This document shows positions 25,082 to 32,565 of a stretch of 64,000 bases of DNA, in pieces. The DNA is from JAUSIF01 sp040901465 (GTDB lineage Bacteria > Pseudomonadota > Alphaproteobacteria > Rhizobiales > Xanthobacteraceae). Position 1 is the stretch's first letter, and each line of letters begins with the position of its first letter. Both the position numbers and the translations under genes were made by a program. The notes beneath the pieces were generated by a model, which saw nothing but the letters and a program-made list of their open reading frames with translations, searched no databases and had not been told where the DNA came from. The DNA is taken from contig JBBDYN010000028.1 of NCBI GenBank assembly GCA_040901465.1, positions 248,001-312,000 on the forward strand. The letters run 5' to 3'.

Positions 25082-26766
25082 GACCCGTTCGTCCGCCCGC
25101 TCAGCACGAGCATCGGCCGGCTCATGCGCGCGAGCAGGACGACGGGCCCTAGTCCCACGAGCACGATCATCAACGCCGCGACCGCGCCGTCCTCGTAGGT
25201 GCCGCGCGCGACTTCCGCATAGATGTGGGTCGCCAGCGTCTCGAATCCGAACGGACGCAGCAGGAGCGTTGCCGGAAGTTCCTTCATGCAATCGACGAAG
25301 ACGAGGATCGCGGCCGACCCGAGCGCGGGGCCGAGCAGCGGCAGGTGTACGCGCCGCACCGTGCCGCCGGCGCTTTCTCCGAGGCTGCGTGCCGCCGAAT
25401 CGAGGCTCAAAGAAATTTTGGCGAAGCCCGCCTCGACACCGCCCGCCGAGATCGCGAGAAACCGGATGACGTAGGCGAGCACAAGCGCCGCCCCCGATCC
25501 GGAGATCAGGAGGCCGGTGCCGATGCCGAATAGCTGGCGGAACGCCGCGTCGAGCGCGTTGTCGAAAGTCGCGAGCGGCATGAGCAGCCCGACCGCGAGC
25601 ACCGTCCCCGGAATGGCGTAGCCGAGGCTCGCGGCGCGCGCGGCGGTGGTCGCAAGCCCGCTGCGATCGAGCCGTGCCGCGTAGGCGAGCACGATGCCGA
25701 GCATGAGCGCGACCGCGGTCGCGACCGCGGCAAAGCCGACGCTGTTCCGCGCCTCGATCAGGATTTGCGGCGAGAGGCCGAATTCCGAAAGCCGCGTCCA
25801 TGCTTCGTGCGTGAGTTGCGCCGCCGGAATGACGAAGCCGATCAGGATCGGAAGCAGGCACGCGAAAAACGCCCCCGCCGCCGCGAAGCCGCCGAGCTCG
25901 ACCGGCGACGGCGGATGACTGCGGCGCCCGCCGCCAGCGAAGCGTTGCCGCCGCCGCGCCCAGCGCTCCAGGAGCACCAGCACGATCACGGCGGCGAGCA
26001 TCACGAGCGCGATCTGCGCGGCCCCGGGCAGGCTCGAGCGGTTGAGCCACGTCGCGTAGATCGAGACCGTGAGCGTGTGTACGCCGAGAAATTGCGAGGC
26101 GCCGATATCGTTCAGGGCTTCCAGAAGCGCGAGCGTCGTGCCGACGACGATGGCCGGACGCGCGAGCGGCAGCGCCACGCCAAAGAAGGTGCGCGCGCGG
26201 CCCGCGCCAAGCGTGCGCGCCACTTCCAGCGCCGGCGCCGACTGCATGAGAAACAGCGCCCGCGCTGCGAGATAGACGTATGGGTAGAGCACGAAGCCGA
26301 GCACGATGATGCAGCCGCCAAGCGAGCGAACGTCCGGCAGCCAGAATCCGCGCGGATCATCGATGCCGAGCAACCACCGCATGGCCGACTGGATCGGCCC
26401 GAGCGGATGCAGCACGTCGAGATAGGCGAAGGCGACGATATAGGTCGGCACCGCGAGCGGCAGCAGCAGAGCCCAGTCGAAGAAGTCGCGCCCGGGAAAG
26501 CGGCAGGTCGCGACAAGCCACGCCGTTCCGACGCCGATCACGACCACGATCACGCCGACCCCGGCGAGCAGCATCGTCGTGTCGTAGATCGCGTAGGGCA
26601 GCACGTAACGCGCGAGATGCGGCCAGAGATCGCCCGAGCCCCGGGCCGCGATCGCGACGAGCGACACGACGGGCGCCAGCACCATCGCTGCGATCGCGAC
26701 GGCCGCGATCGTCCACCCGCGCGCGTCCAGGGAGAATGGAGTGCGGGCTGCGAGTTTTCCCAGCAT
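25051..26766 (-). CDS. Fe(3+)-type ABC transporter permease (fused double domain)
   Basis: A 571-residue inner-membrane permease with about 12 helices and two binding-protein-dependent transport domains in tandem, as in FbpB and ThiP. EAA-like loops are visible as LEVARTLGAGRARTFFGVALP and SAARSLGESAGGTVRRVHLP. The ATG at 26766 is chosen because upstream codons are Arg/Ser-rich and unlike the family. It follows the binding-protein gene by 40 bases. No ATPase gene accompanies it here. Confidence 0.88.
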   Translation of the reverse strand: MLGKLAARTPFSLDARGWTIAAVAIAAMVLAPVVSLVAIAARGSGDLWPHLARYVLPYAIYDTTMLLAGVGVIVVVIGVGTAWLVATCRFPGRDFFDWALLLPLAVPTYIVAFAYLDVLHPLGPIQSAMRWLLGIDDPRGFWLPDVRSLGGCIIVLGFVLYPYVYLAARALFLMQSAPALEVARTLGAGRARTFFGVALPLARPAIVVGTTLALLEALNDIGASQFLGVHTLTVSIYATWLNRSSLPGAAQIALVMLAAVIVLVLLERWARRRQRFAGGGRRSHPPSPVELGGFAAAGAFFACLLPILIGFVIPAAQLTHEAWTRLSEFGLSPQILIEARNSVGFAAVATAVALMLGIVLAYAARLDRSGLATTAARAASLGYAIPGTVLAVGLLMPLATFDNALDAAFRQLFGIGTGLLISGSGAALVLAYVIRFLAISAGGVEAGFAKISLSLDSAARSLGESAGGTVRRVHLPLLGPALGSAAILVFVDCMKELPATLLLRPFGFETLATHIYAEVARGTYEDGAVAALMIVLVGLGPVVLLARMSRPMLVLSGRTNGSQDFSAAKSR

Positions 26767-26806
26767 TGGAATTAAGCGGCGCAGCGAGAGTGGCCCGCTC
26801 GCGCCT

Positions 26807-27835
26807 TCAGTGATCGAAGCCGACCTCGTCCATGAGTTCGCTCGCGGTCTTGCGCGCCTTGGCGACGGCGCGCAGGTCGACGGTGTCGGTCTTGAGCGTG
26901 CCGAGGGTGGCGATGATCGGGTCGACCTTGGCGCTGGGCCGAACCGGATACTCGAAGTTCGCCTGCGCGTAGAGCGCCTGCGCGTCGTTCGACACGAGAT
27001 ACTCAAGCAGCTTCACGGCATTCGCCTTGTTCGGCGCATGCCTGGCGACGGCAGCGCCGGAGACATTCACGTGTGTGCCGCCCTTTTCGAAAGTCGGCAG
27101 CAGCACGTTGATCGCGTCGCCCCACTTCACCTGCTCGGGGCCGCCTTTGCCGCTCCGCATCAGGCCGACATAATAGGAATTGCCGACGCCGATGTCGCAG
27201 ATGCCGCCGAGAATGTCGCGCGCGACTTCGCGGTCGCCGCCCGCGGCCTTGCGCGCGAGATTGGCCTTGATGCCGCGCAGCCACGCTTCCGCCTTGTCCG
27301 CTCCGTGATGCACGATGTACGCTGCGGTCAGCGCGATGTTGTAGGGGTGCTGCCCCGAACGGATGCAGATTTTGCCCTTCCATTTCGGATCGGCGAGCGC
27401 CTCATAGGTGATCGCAGTATCCTTCACGCGGTCTTTCGAGGTGTAGACGAGCCGCGCGCGCAGGCTGAGCGCGAACCAATTTCCCTGCGGATCGCGCAAG
27501 TGCGCCGGGACCGCGCCGGAAAGCGCTTCCGATTGCACCGGCTGCGTCACGCCCTGGTCCGCCGTGTCCATCAGATTGCCGATGTCGACGGTCATCAGCA
27601 CGTCGGCCGGCGAATTCGTGCCCTCGGCCTTCACGCGCTCGGCGAGCCCGTCCTTGATGAAGATCGAGTTGACTTTGACCTTCGTATCCGTGGTGAAGGC
27701 GTCGAGCAGCGGCTGGATCAATCCCGCCTCGCGCGTTGTGTAGAGATTGACTTCCTGGGCGTGGACCGCGACCGGGAGTGCGGTGGCCAGCGCCGCGGCA
27801 AAGAGCACACGGCGCGTACAAGACGGACGATTCAT
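26807..27835 (-). CDS. Periplasmic Fe(3+)-binding protein of an ABC transporter
   Basis: A 342-residue exported solute-binding protein with signal peptide (residues 1-26, ending VAVHAQ). The mature protein starts EVNLYTTREAGLIQPLL, typical of FutA/FbpA-type ferric-binding proteins. The paired tyrosines in GNSYYVGLM are the usual iron ligands, with EYPVRPS near the C-terminus. It is encoded just upstream of the double permease. Ferric iron is the likeliest substrate. Confidence 0.88.
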   Translation of the reverse strand: MNRPSCTRRVLFAAALATALPVAVHAQEVNLYTTREAGLIQPLLDAFTTDTKVKVNSIFIKDGLAERVKAEGTNSPADVLMTVDIGNLMDTADQGVTQPVQSEALSGAVPAHLRDPQGNWFALSLRARLVYTSKDRVKDTAITYEALADPKWKGKICIRSGQHPYNIALTAAYIVHHGADKAEAWLRGIKANLARKAAGGDREVARDILGGICDIGVGNSYYVGLMRSGKGGPEQVKWGDAINVLLPTFEKGGTHVNVSGAAVARHAPNKANAVKLLEYLVSNDAQALYAQANFEYPVRPSAKVDPIIATLGTLKTDTVDLRAVAKARKTASELMDEVGFDH

Positions 27836-27982
27836 TGCGGGCTCCTTGACAGCTGGGATTCAAGGCCCCGATGGGTGGTCGGCTCCTTGTCACCGTTTCG
27901 ATTGAACGAAATCCACGTTGAAAAATTGCATGGGAAAAAGCAAGTGAAATCAAGATGTTAGATGAACTCCAAACTATTGCTG

Positions 27983-27999
27983 TTTGGAACGGTTCGAAG
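27983..27999. promoter_or_regulatory. Candidate Irr (ICE) box upstream of the iron ABC genes
   Basis: TTTGGAA-CGG-TTCGAAG matches 11 of 14 arm positions of the iron control element TTTAGAA-N3-TTCTAAA, from memory of the rhizobial Irr motif. It lies about 150 bases upstream of the binding-protein start. Irr commonly controls such transporters in this order. Confidence 0.35.
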
Positions 28000-28046
28000 C
28001 AAGTTAAAAAATGGCGAGCCCGCGCGGAGTTGGACGCGCGGCAATT

Positions 28047-31000
28047 TTACTCCGCGAGCACGCGGGTCGACGGAAACGCGACTTCGACGAGCGTTCCCGA
28101 ATTCACCGTGCTCCTGATCGAGAAGCTCGCGCGGTTCGCTTCCACGAGCGCCTTCGTGAGCGGGAGCCCGAGCCCGGTGCCGCCCGCTTTGCCGCGGCCG
28201 GCCGTTGTGATCTGCCGGAACGGCTCGAGCGCGGTCTTGATCTCGCTTTCTGTCATGCCGATGCCGGTGTCGCGCACGCGCAGATGAACCTCGCCGTCGT
28301 CGGTGAGTGTCGTTGATACGATCACCTGTCCGCCCGGCGGCGTGAAGCGAATCGAGTTCGACAAGAGATTGAGCACGATTTGCCGGACCGAACGCGCATC
28401 GGCGACGACCGGCGGCAGATCGGGCGAGAGCGCGGTCCGGATGATGATGCGCTCGCGGTTCGCCTGCGGCTGCATCAGCGCCATCGACTGGCTTGCAATC
28501 TCGTTGAGGTCGACGCTCGCAAACGCAAGATCGAGCTTGCCCGCCTCGATCTTGGAGAGATCCAGAAGATCGTTGATGAGCGAGACGAGATGTTCGCCGG
28601 AAGCGTGAATATCCTTGAGATATTCGCGATAGCGCTCGTTCAAGATCGGCCCGAGCCGTTCTTCCATCATCACTTCGGCGAAGCCGATGATCGCGTTGAG
28701 CGGCGTACGGATTTCGTGGCTGATCTTGGCGAGGAAGTCCGACTTCGCCGAGTTCGCCCGCTCCGCCTGACGCCGGGCGTGCACGAGTTCTTCCTCGGCG
28801 CGTTTCCATTGCGTGATGTCGCGGAACACGGCGCAGAACTTGTCGCCGCCTTCGCCGACGCGGCCGAGCGTCATGAACAGCGGAATGAGCCCGCCCTCGC
28901 GCACGCGCCCGATCACTTCGCGCCCGTCATTGAGAACGCTCGCGACGCCGTTCACCGCGAGCCCGTCGAGATAATCCGCCGCGGCGCGGTGGCTCTCCGG
29001 CGCGAACAGTGTCGCGAAATTGCGGCCCTCGATTTCGCCCGAGTCGAAGCCGAATAGTGCTTCCGCCGAGCGGTTCATGCCGAGCACGCGGCCTTCGCAG
29101 TCGAGGAGCGCGACGCCGTCGGTCGCCGTATCGAGGATCGCGCGCAACTCGCGCGCGGTGCCCTCCGCCTCGCGCAGCGCGAGCTCGCCCGCCTCGATGC
29201 GCTCGTCGAGCCCGGCCCCGGCCCGGCGTAGCACGTACATGAGGGCGGCCTCGCCCTCCCATGGGGCGGACAAGAGCCGCGCTTCGACCGGAATCGGCTC
29301 ACCGCCGCGACTCCGCAGCGCGATCAGCCGTCCGAGATTACCTTCTTCATCAATTCCGCCCGCGTGCGCCGTCGAGAACAACCGGCCAAGGCCGCCCGCG
29401 TGCGCAAGCTCCTCGATGTTTGTAAATCCGACCCAGTCGAGCAGCGTGCGGTTGGCGTAAAGCAGCTTCTCGCCGCGATGCACGATGACGCCGATCGGTA
29501 GCCGATCGAGCACCGCGCGCTCGCCATCGCCCGTCGCGCGCGCAGCCGTCGCGCTCGTCTTCGACGGGGCAGGGGCGTCGGTCTTGCTGTCGCGGCCAGC
29601 CGCGGGCGCATCGACGCGCTTCATGCGTGAGCCGATCACCTTGGCGATTTCGCGGAAGGCGTTGCGTTCGACCGGCGTCAGCGTCGGGCGCGCCGGGTCA
29701 CTCGCGGGCCCCTTGTGCAAAGGCACGACGTTTTCCAGTTTCTCGACGAGCGCGGGGGTCGGAGGCGGTGGTGCAGCCGGCCGATCCGGCGGGCGCACGA
29801 TCGGCGCGAACTTGGGTGGCGCCGGCTTCTCTGCGACGGGTGCGCGCGTTTCCCCCTTGGCCGGTTGCGGCCGCGCCACCGCGTCACGAAACACGCCGAA
29901 GCCGCGAAAGCCGAGGAAACGCCGCTCGCGGTCGAACACGGGGAGCGCCGCGAGATCGATCGGGCGCAGCCATTCGCCGCCCTCGACCGGCCAAGTCACC
30001 GTCACGCCCGACCACGTGTCGCGGCGCGCGACGGCGGAAACCACTTCGTCGGCGCCCTCGATGCCGATGCGTGCCGCGGCCTCCTGCCAATCCGTGCCGG
30101 CGACCGCCGCGGGCTCGTGACCCACGACCGCGGCGAGTTCCGGCGACACGCTCGTGAAGCGGCCGTCCGCGTCGGTCTGCCAGACGAAGCGGCCGGGGCT
30201 CCGCGACACGCGCTTTTCCGGCTCGCCCCGAGGTTCAGATTTTGGTTTAGGGGCCGCCTCACTTTGCGTCGGCGTGACGGTGCCCGGCGCTTCAGGTTCA
30301 GGTTTTGGTTGATCGTCCGGAGCGGGCGCCGGCACTGCGTGGACCGGTTCCGGCGGCTGAGATATTTTTTCCGGTTCAATAGGTTCGGCCTCAAACTTCA
30401 CTTCATCACGCGCGGGTGCGGTAAAGGCCACGATGAAGAGCGGCTCGCTTCCCGAACCCACGCGGCGAAGCAAGATGCGCAACACGCCGAACGAGAATTC
30501 CGCATAGCCTTCCCTGCGCGCGATCGCGAGCTCGCGATGCGCCGCGGGTATGACCTCCTCGATCTTCTCCGCCGGACCGAGCAGCGCTGCGGCGCCGGAA
30601 TTCGCGTAGATGCGCCGGCCGTTGTCGTCGATGAGCGCGAACGCGTCGTAGGCGTGGTCGAAGAATGCCGACGCCGCCGAAATCGGATCCGGCGCGATGC
30701 CTGCAGGCTCGCTGCCGACGAGCAGGATCGCCGCGCCCCCGCCCGCGAGCGCAATGCGCGAGCAGGCGAATTCGACCGCCTTGCGCGCGCCGCCGATCAG
30801 GAACGCGAGCGCGTGCTTTTGCGCCGGTCCGTTTGCCGGCCCCTCCACCAGTTGCCGCAAGGTGGCAGCAATACGCCCGCGTTCGGCAGCGATGACGGCA
30901 GCAGCGTCGGCAACCGACCCGGTGCGGAGCAAGGTCAGAGCCGCCCGGTTCGCGAGCAGGAGATTGCCCTCATCGTCGAGCGCCAAGCCCGGCTTCGGCG

Positions 31001-31064
31001 CGGCGAACAGCGCGCCGACGCGCTCGTCGGAAATGAGCTGGGGCAGTCGGGGAGGCAGATTCAT
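28047..31064 (-). CDS. Multi-PAS cytoplasmic histidine kinase, PdhS-like
   Basis: A 1005-residue sensor kinase without membrane helices. PAS-like segments occur at about 140-190, 290-390, 525-610 and 640-760. Pro/Glu/Lys-rich linkers lie near 225-290 and 400-500. The HisKA box KISHEIRTPLNA has the phosphorylated H783, followed by the ATPase boxes NLLSNSIRF, DTGIGM and GGTGLGL. Size, soluble character and the HisKA sequence resemble Brucella PdhS, a PleC/DivJ-type kinase acting on DivK and located at the old pole. No receiver domain is fused. It is divergent from a phasin gene. Confidence 0.85.
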   Translation of the reverse strand: MNLPPRLPQLISDERVGALFAAPKPGLALDDEGNLLLANRAALTLLRTGSVADAAAVIAAERGRIAATLRQLVEGPANGPAQKHALAFLIGGARKAVEFACSRIALAGGGAAILLVGSEPAGIAPDPISAASAFFDHAYDAFALIDDNGRRIYANSGAAALLGPAEKIEEVIPAAHRELAIARREGYAEFSFGVLRILLRRVGSGSEPLFIVAFTAPARDEVKFEAEPIEPEKISQPPEPVHAVPAPAPDDQPKPEPEAPGTVTPTQSEAAPKPKSEPRGEPEKRVSRSPGRFVWQTDADGRFTSVSPELAAVVGHEPAAVAGTDWQEAAARIGIEGADEVVSAVARRDTWSGVTVTWPVEGGEWLRPIDLAALPVFDRERRFLGFRGFGVFRDAVARPQPAKGETRAPVAEKPAPPKFAPIVRPPDRPAAPPPPTPALVEKLENVVPLHKGPASDPARPTLTPVERNAFREIAKVIGSRMKRVDAPAAGRDSKTDAPAPSKTSATAARATGDGERAVLDRLPIGVIVHRGEKLLYANRTLLDWVGFTNIEELAHAGGLGRLFSTAHAGGIDEEGNLGRLIALRSRGGEPIPVEARLLSAPWEGEAALMYVLRRAGAGLDERIEAGELALREAEGTARELRAILDTATDGVALLDCEGRVLGMNRSAEALFGFDSGEIEGRNFATLFAPESHRAAADYLDGLAVNGVASVLNDGREVIGRVREGGLIPLFMTLGRVGEGGDKFCAVFRDITQWKRAEEELVHARRQAERANSAKSDFLAKISHEIRTPLNAIIGFAEVMMEERLGPILNERYREYLKDIHASGEHLVSLINDLLDLSKIEAGKLDLAFASVDLNEIASQSMALMQPQANRERIIIRTALSPDLPPVVADARSVRQIVLNLLSNSIRFTPPGGQVIVSTTLTDDGEVHLRVRDTGIGMTESEIKTALEPFRQITTAGRGKAGGTGLGLPLTKALVEANRASFSIRSTVNSGTLVEVAFPSTRVLAE

Positions 31065-31299
31065 GAGTAATGCTTCGGGCCCGGCGGGCCTGCCGCGCAG
31101 CCCGAATTTACCTTTTCTTCATAGTTCGGGCAGGCCGGAAAATCCATGTTTCCGCTACTTTGCACGGGTTCCTTCCCAGCTGACGGTTAATCGCGCGGCG
31201 CTCACGGAGGCAAAAATCCATGGCTGAGGCCGCCCCTATCGGTCCGCCCATCCTGCGCGTTAGCCTGACACCAGGCCAACCGTTCGAAGGAGCGTCCAC

Positions 31300-31668
31300 A
31301 TGAAATCCACCGGATTCGAAATGCCGCCCGAATTGAAGGCATTGGCCGAACAGAGCATCGAAACGGCGCGCAAGGCCTTTCAGGGCTATCTGAACGCGAC
31401 CGAAAAGGCCTTCGGCACGTTCGAGAGTTCGGCCGGCGCCACCCAGCCCGCGCGCGATCTTGGCCGCAAGGCCATGGGCTTCGCCCAGGAGAACGTGATC
31501 GACAGCTTCGCCTTCATCGACAAGCTGATGCGCGCCCGCGATGTCGAGGAAGTGGTCCGGCTGCAGACCGAGTTCGCCCGGGCCCAAGCGATGAAGCTGG
31601 CCGATCAGACCAAGGCCCTGGGTGAGGCCGCGGCGAAGTCGATGCAGGCCGCGAAGCCGCGCGGATAG
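31300..31668 (+). CDS. Phasin-family protein (first of pair)
   Basis: A 122-residue amphipathic helical protein of the phasin family, which coats polyhydroxyalkanoate granules. The opening MPPELKALAEQSIETARKAF and the later VIDSFAFIDKLMRARDVEEV with LQTEFARAQ are typical of alphaproteobacterial phasins. It is followed by a second phasin. The start ATG follows GAAGGAG. Confidence 0.9.
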   Translation: MKSTGFEMPPELKALAEQSIETARKAFQGYLNATEKAFGTFESSAGATQPARDLGRKAMGFAQENVIDSFAFIDKLMRARDVEEVVRLQTEFARAQAMKLADQTKALGEAAAKSMQAAKPRG

Positions 31669-31694
31669 ATCGCGCAGGCCACTTTCCGCATTTC

Positions 31695-31729
31695 TTGTGC
31701 ATTGCAGTAGCAAATATTGCAATGCACAA
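31695..31729. promoter_or_regulatory. Double palindromic operator, PhaR-like
   Basis: TTGTGCATTGCA (31695-31706) and TGCAATGCACAA (31718-31729) form a perfect 12-bp inverted repeat with an 11-base spacer. Each arm also holds its own near-palindrome, TGCA(T/A)TGCA, with centres 20 bases apart, about two helical turns. TGC/GCA-rich sites are bound by the PHB repressor PhaR in Paracoccus and Rhodobacter. The downstream half overlaps the -35 box of the second phasin promoter. Confidence 0.6.
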
Positions 31730-31745
31730 AACTCTCTGCTATATG
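31717..31745 (+). promoter_or_regulatory. Sigma-70-type promoter of the second phasin gene
   Basis: TTGCAA (31717-31722), a 17-base spacer and TATATG (31740-31745), giving a 5' leader of about 75 bases before the ATG at 31826. Both boxes are close to consensus, and the -35 lies inside the palindromic operator. Confidence 0.6.
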
Positions 31746-31825
31746 AGGCGGGAAATCGCGGCCCCGTCCATGGACAAATGCGGCGTCTTGCCGGGGCAAT
31801 CGAGCTGCCGCCACTGGAGAATCCC

Positions 31826-32287
31826 ATGTCCGAGACTGTGAAGAAGGCCGCCAAGGCCGCCCCGAAATTCGAAGCCCCCATGTTCGACCCGGCCAAGATC
31901 GAGATGCCGGAGATGTTCCGCGAGATGGCCGAGAAGGGCGTCGAGCAGGCGAAGGAGAGCTACGCTCGCATGCGTACGGCCGCCGAGGAAACGACCGACC
32001 TTGTCGAGGACACCTACCTGACCGCGACCCGCGGTGCGACCGAGTTCAGCCTGAAGGCGATCGAAGCGCTGCGCGCGAACGTAAATTCAAGCTTCGACTT
32101 CGCCCGCCAGTTGCTCGCGGCAAAGTCGCCGTCCGAGGCGGTCGAGCTTTCCTCGACGCACATGCGCGAGCAGTTCGACGTGCTCTCGGCCCAGGCCAAG
32201 GACTTTTCCGCGCTTGCCCAGAAAGTCGCGACGGAAACCGCCGAGCCGATGAAATCGAGTGTGAACAAGACCTTCAAGACCAATTGA
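31826..32287 (+). CDS. Phasin-family protein (second of pair)
   Basis: A 153-residue phasin. The N-terminus is Lys/Ala-rich (SETVKKAAKAAPKFEAP), followed by long amphipathic helices: FREMAEKGVEQAKESYARMRTAAEE, FSLKAIEALRANVNSSFDFARQLL, and LSSTHMREQFDVLSAQAKDFSALAQKVATE, a well-conserved phasin block. It has its own promoter and operator and a terminator downstream, so it is probably expressed alone and strongly. The ATG at 31826 follows a GGAGAATCCC region. Confidence 0.92.
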   Translation: MSETVKKAAKAAPKFEAPMFDPAKIEMPEMFREMAEKGVEQAKESYARMRTAAEETTDLVEDTYLTATRGATEFSLKAIEALRANVNSSFDFARQLLAAKSPSEAVELSSTHMREQFDVLSAQAKDFSALAQKVATETAEPMKSSVNKTFKTN

Positions 32288-32309
32288 GGTGTCTCGCCTT
32301 TGAGAGCCG

Positions 32310-32345
32310 ACGAGCCCGGCTTCGCCCGGGCTCGTTGCATTTTGG
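32310..32345 (+). terminator. Terminator after the second phasin gene
   Basis: ACGAGCCCGG and CCGGGCTCGT form a perfect 10-bp stem with a six-base CTTCGC loop, followed by TGCATTTTG. It starts 22 bases after the stop codon. Confidence 0.75.
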
Positions 32346-32418
32346 GCCGAAATCCTGCCGCAGTCCGGGCGCTTGAACCGCCTCCCGTTTGCCCCTAGCT
32401 TGCGCCGCACCGATCTGT

Positions 32419-32495
32419 GCAGCTGTAGCTCAGTTGGTTAGAGCGCCGGTCTGTGGAACCGGAGGTCGGTGGTTCGACCCCACCCAGCTGTACCA
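32419..32495 (+). tRNA. tRNA-His (anticodon GTG)
   Basis: A full cloverleaf: acceptor GCAGCTG with CAGCTGT, D arm GCTC...GAGC, anticodon stem CCGGT/ACCGG with loop CTGTGGA (anticodon GTG), T arm GGTGG-TTCGACC-CCACC, and encoded CCA. The base before position 1 is T, so no G(-1) is encoded, and the discriminator is A73. These are the unusual features known for alphaproteobacterial tRNA-His. Position 1 pairs as G1-U72. Confidence 0.96.
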
Positions 32496-32565
32496 ATCCT
32501 CGCCGAACGATTTGCCCGCGGGCGGATCATTTCCATCATCGAACGGTAGCGTCGAAGCAACATCC

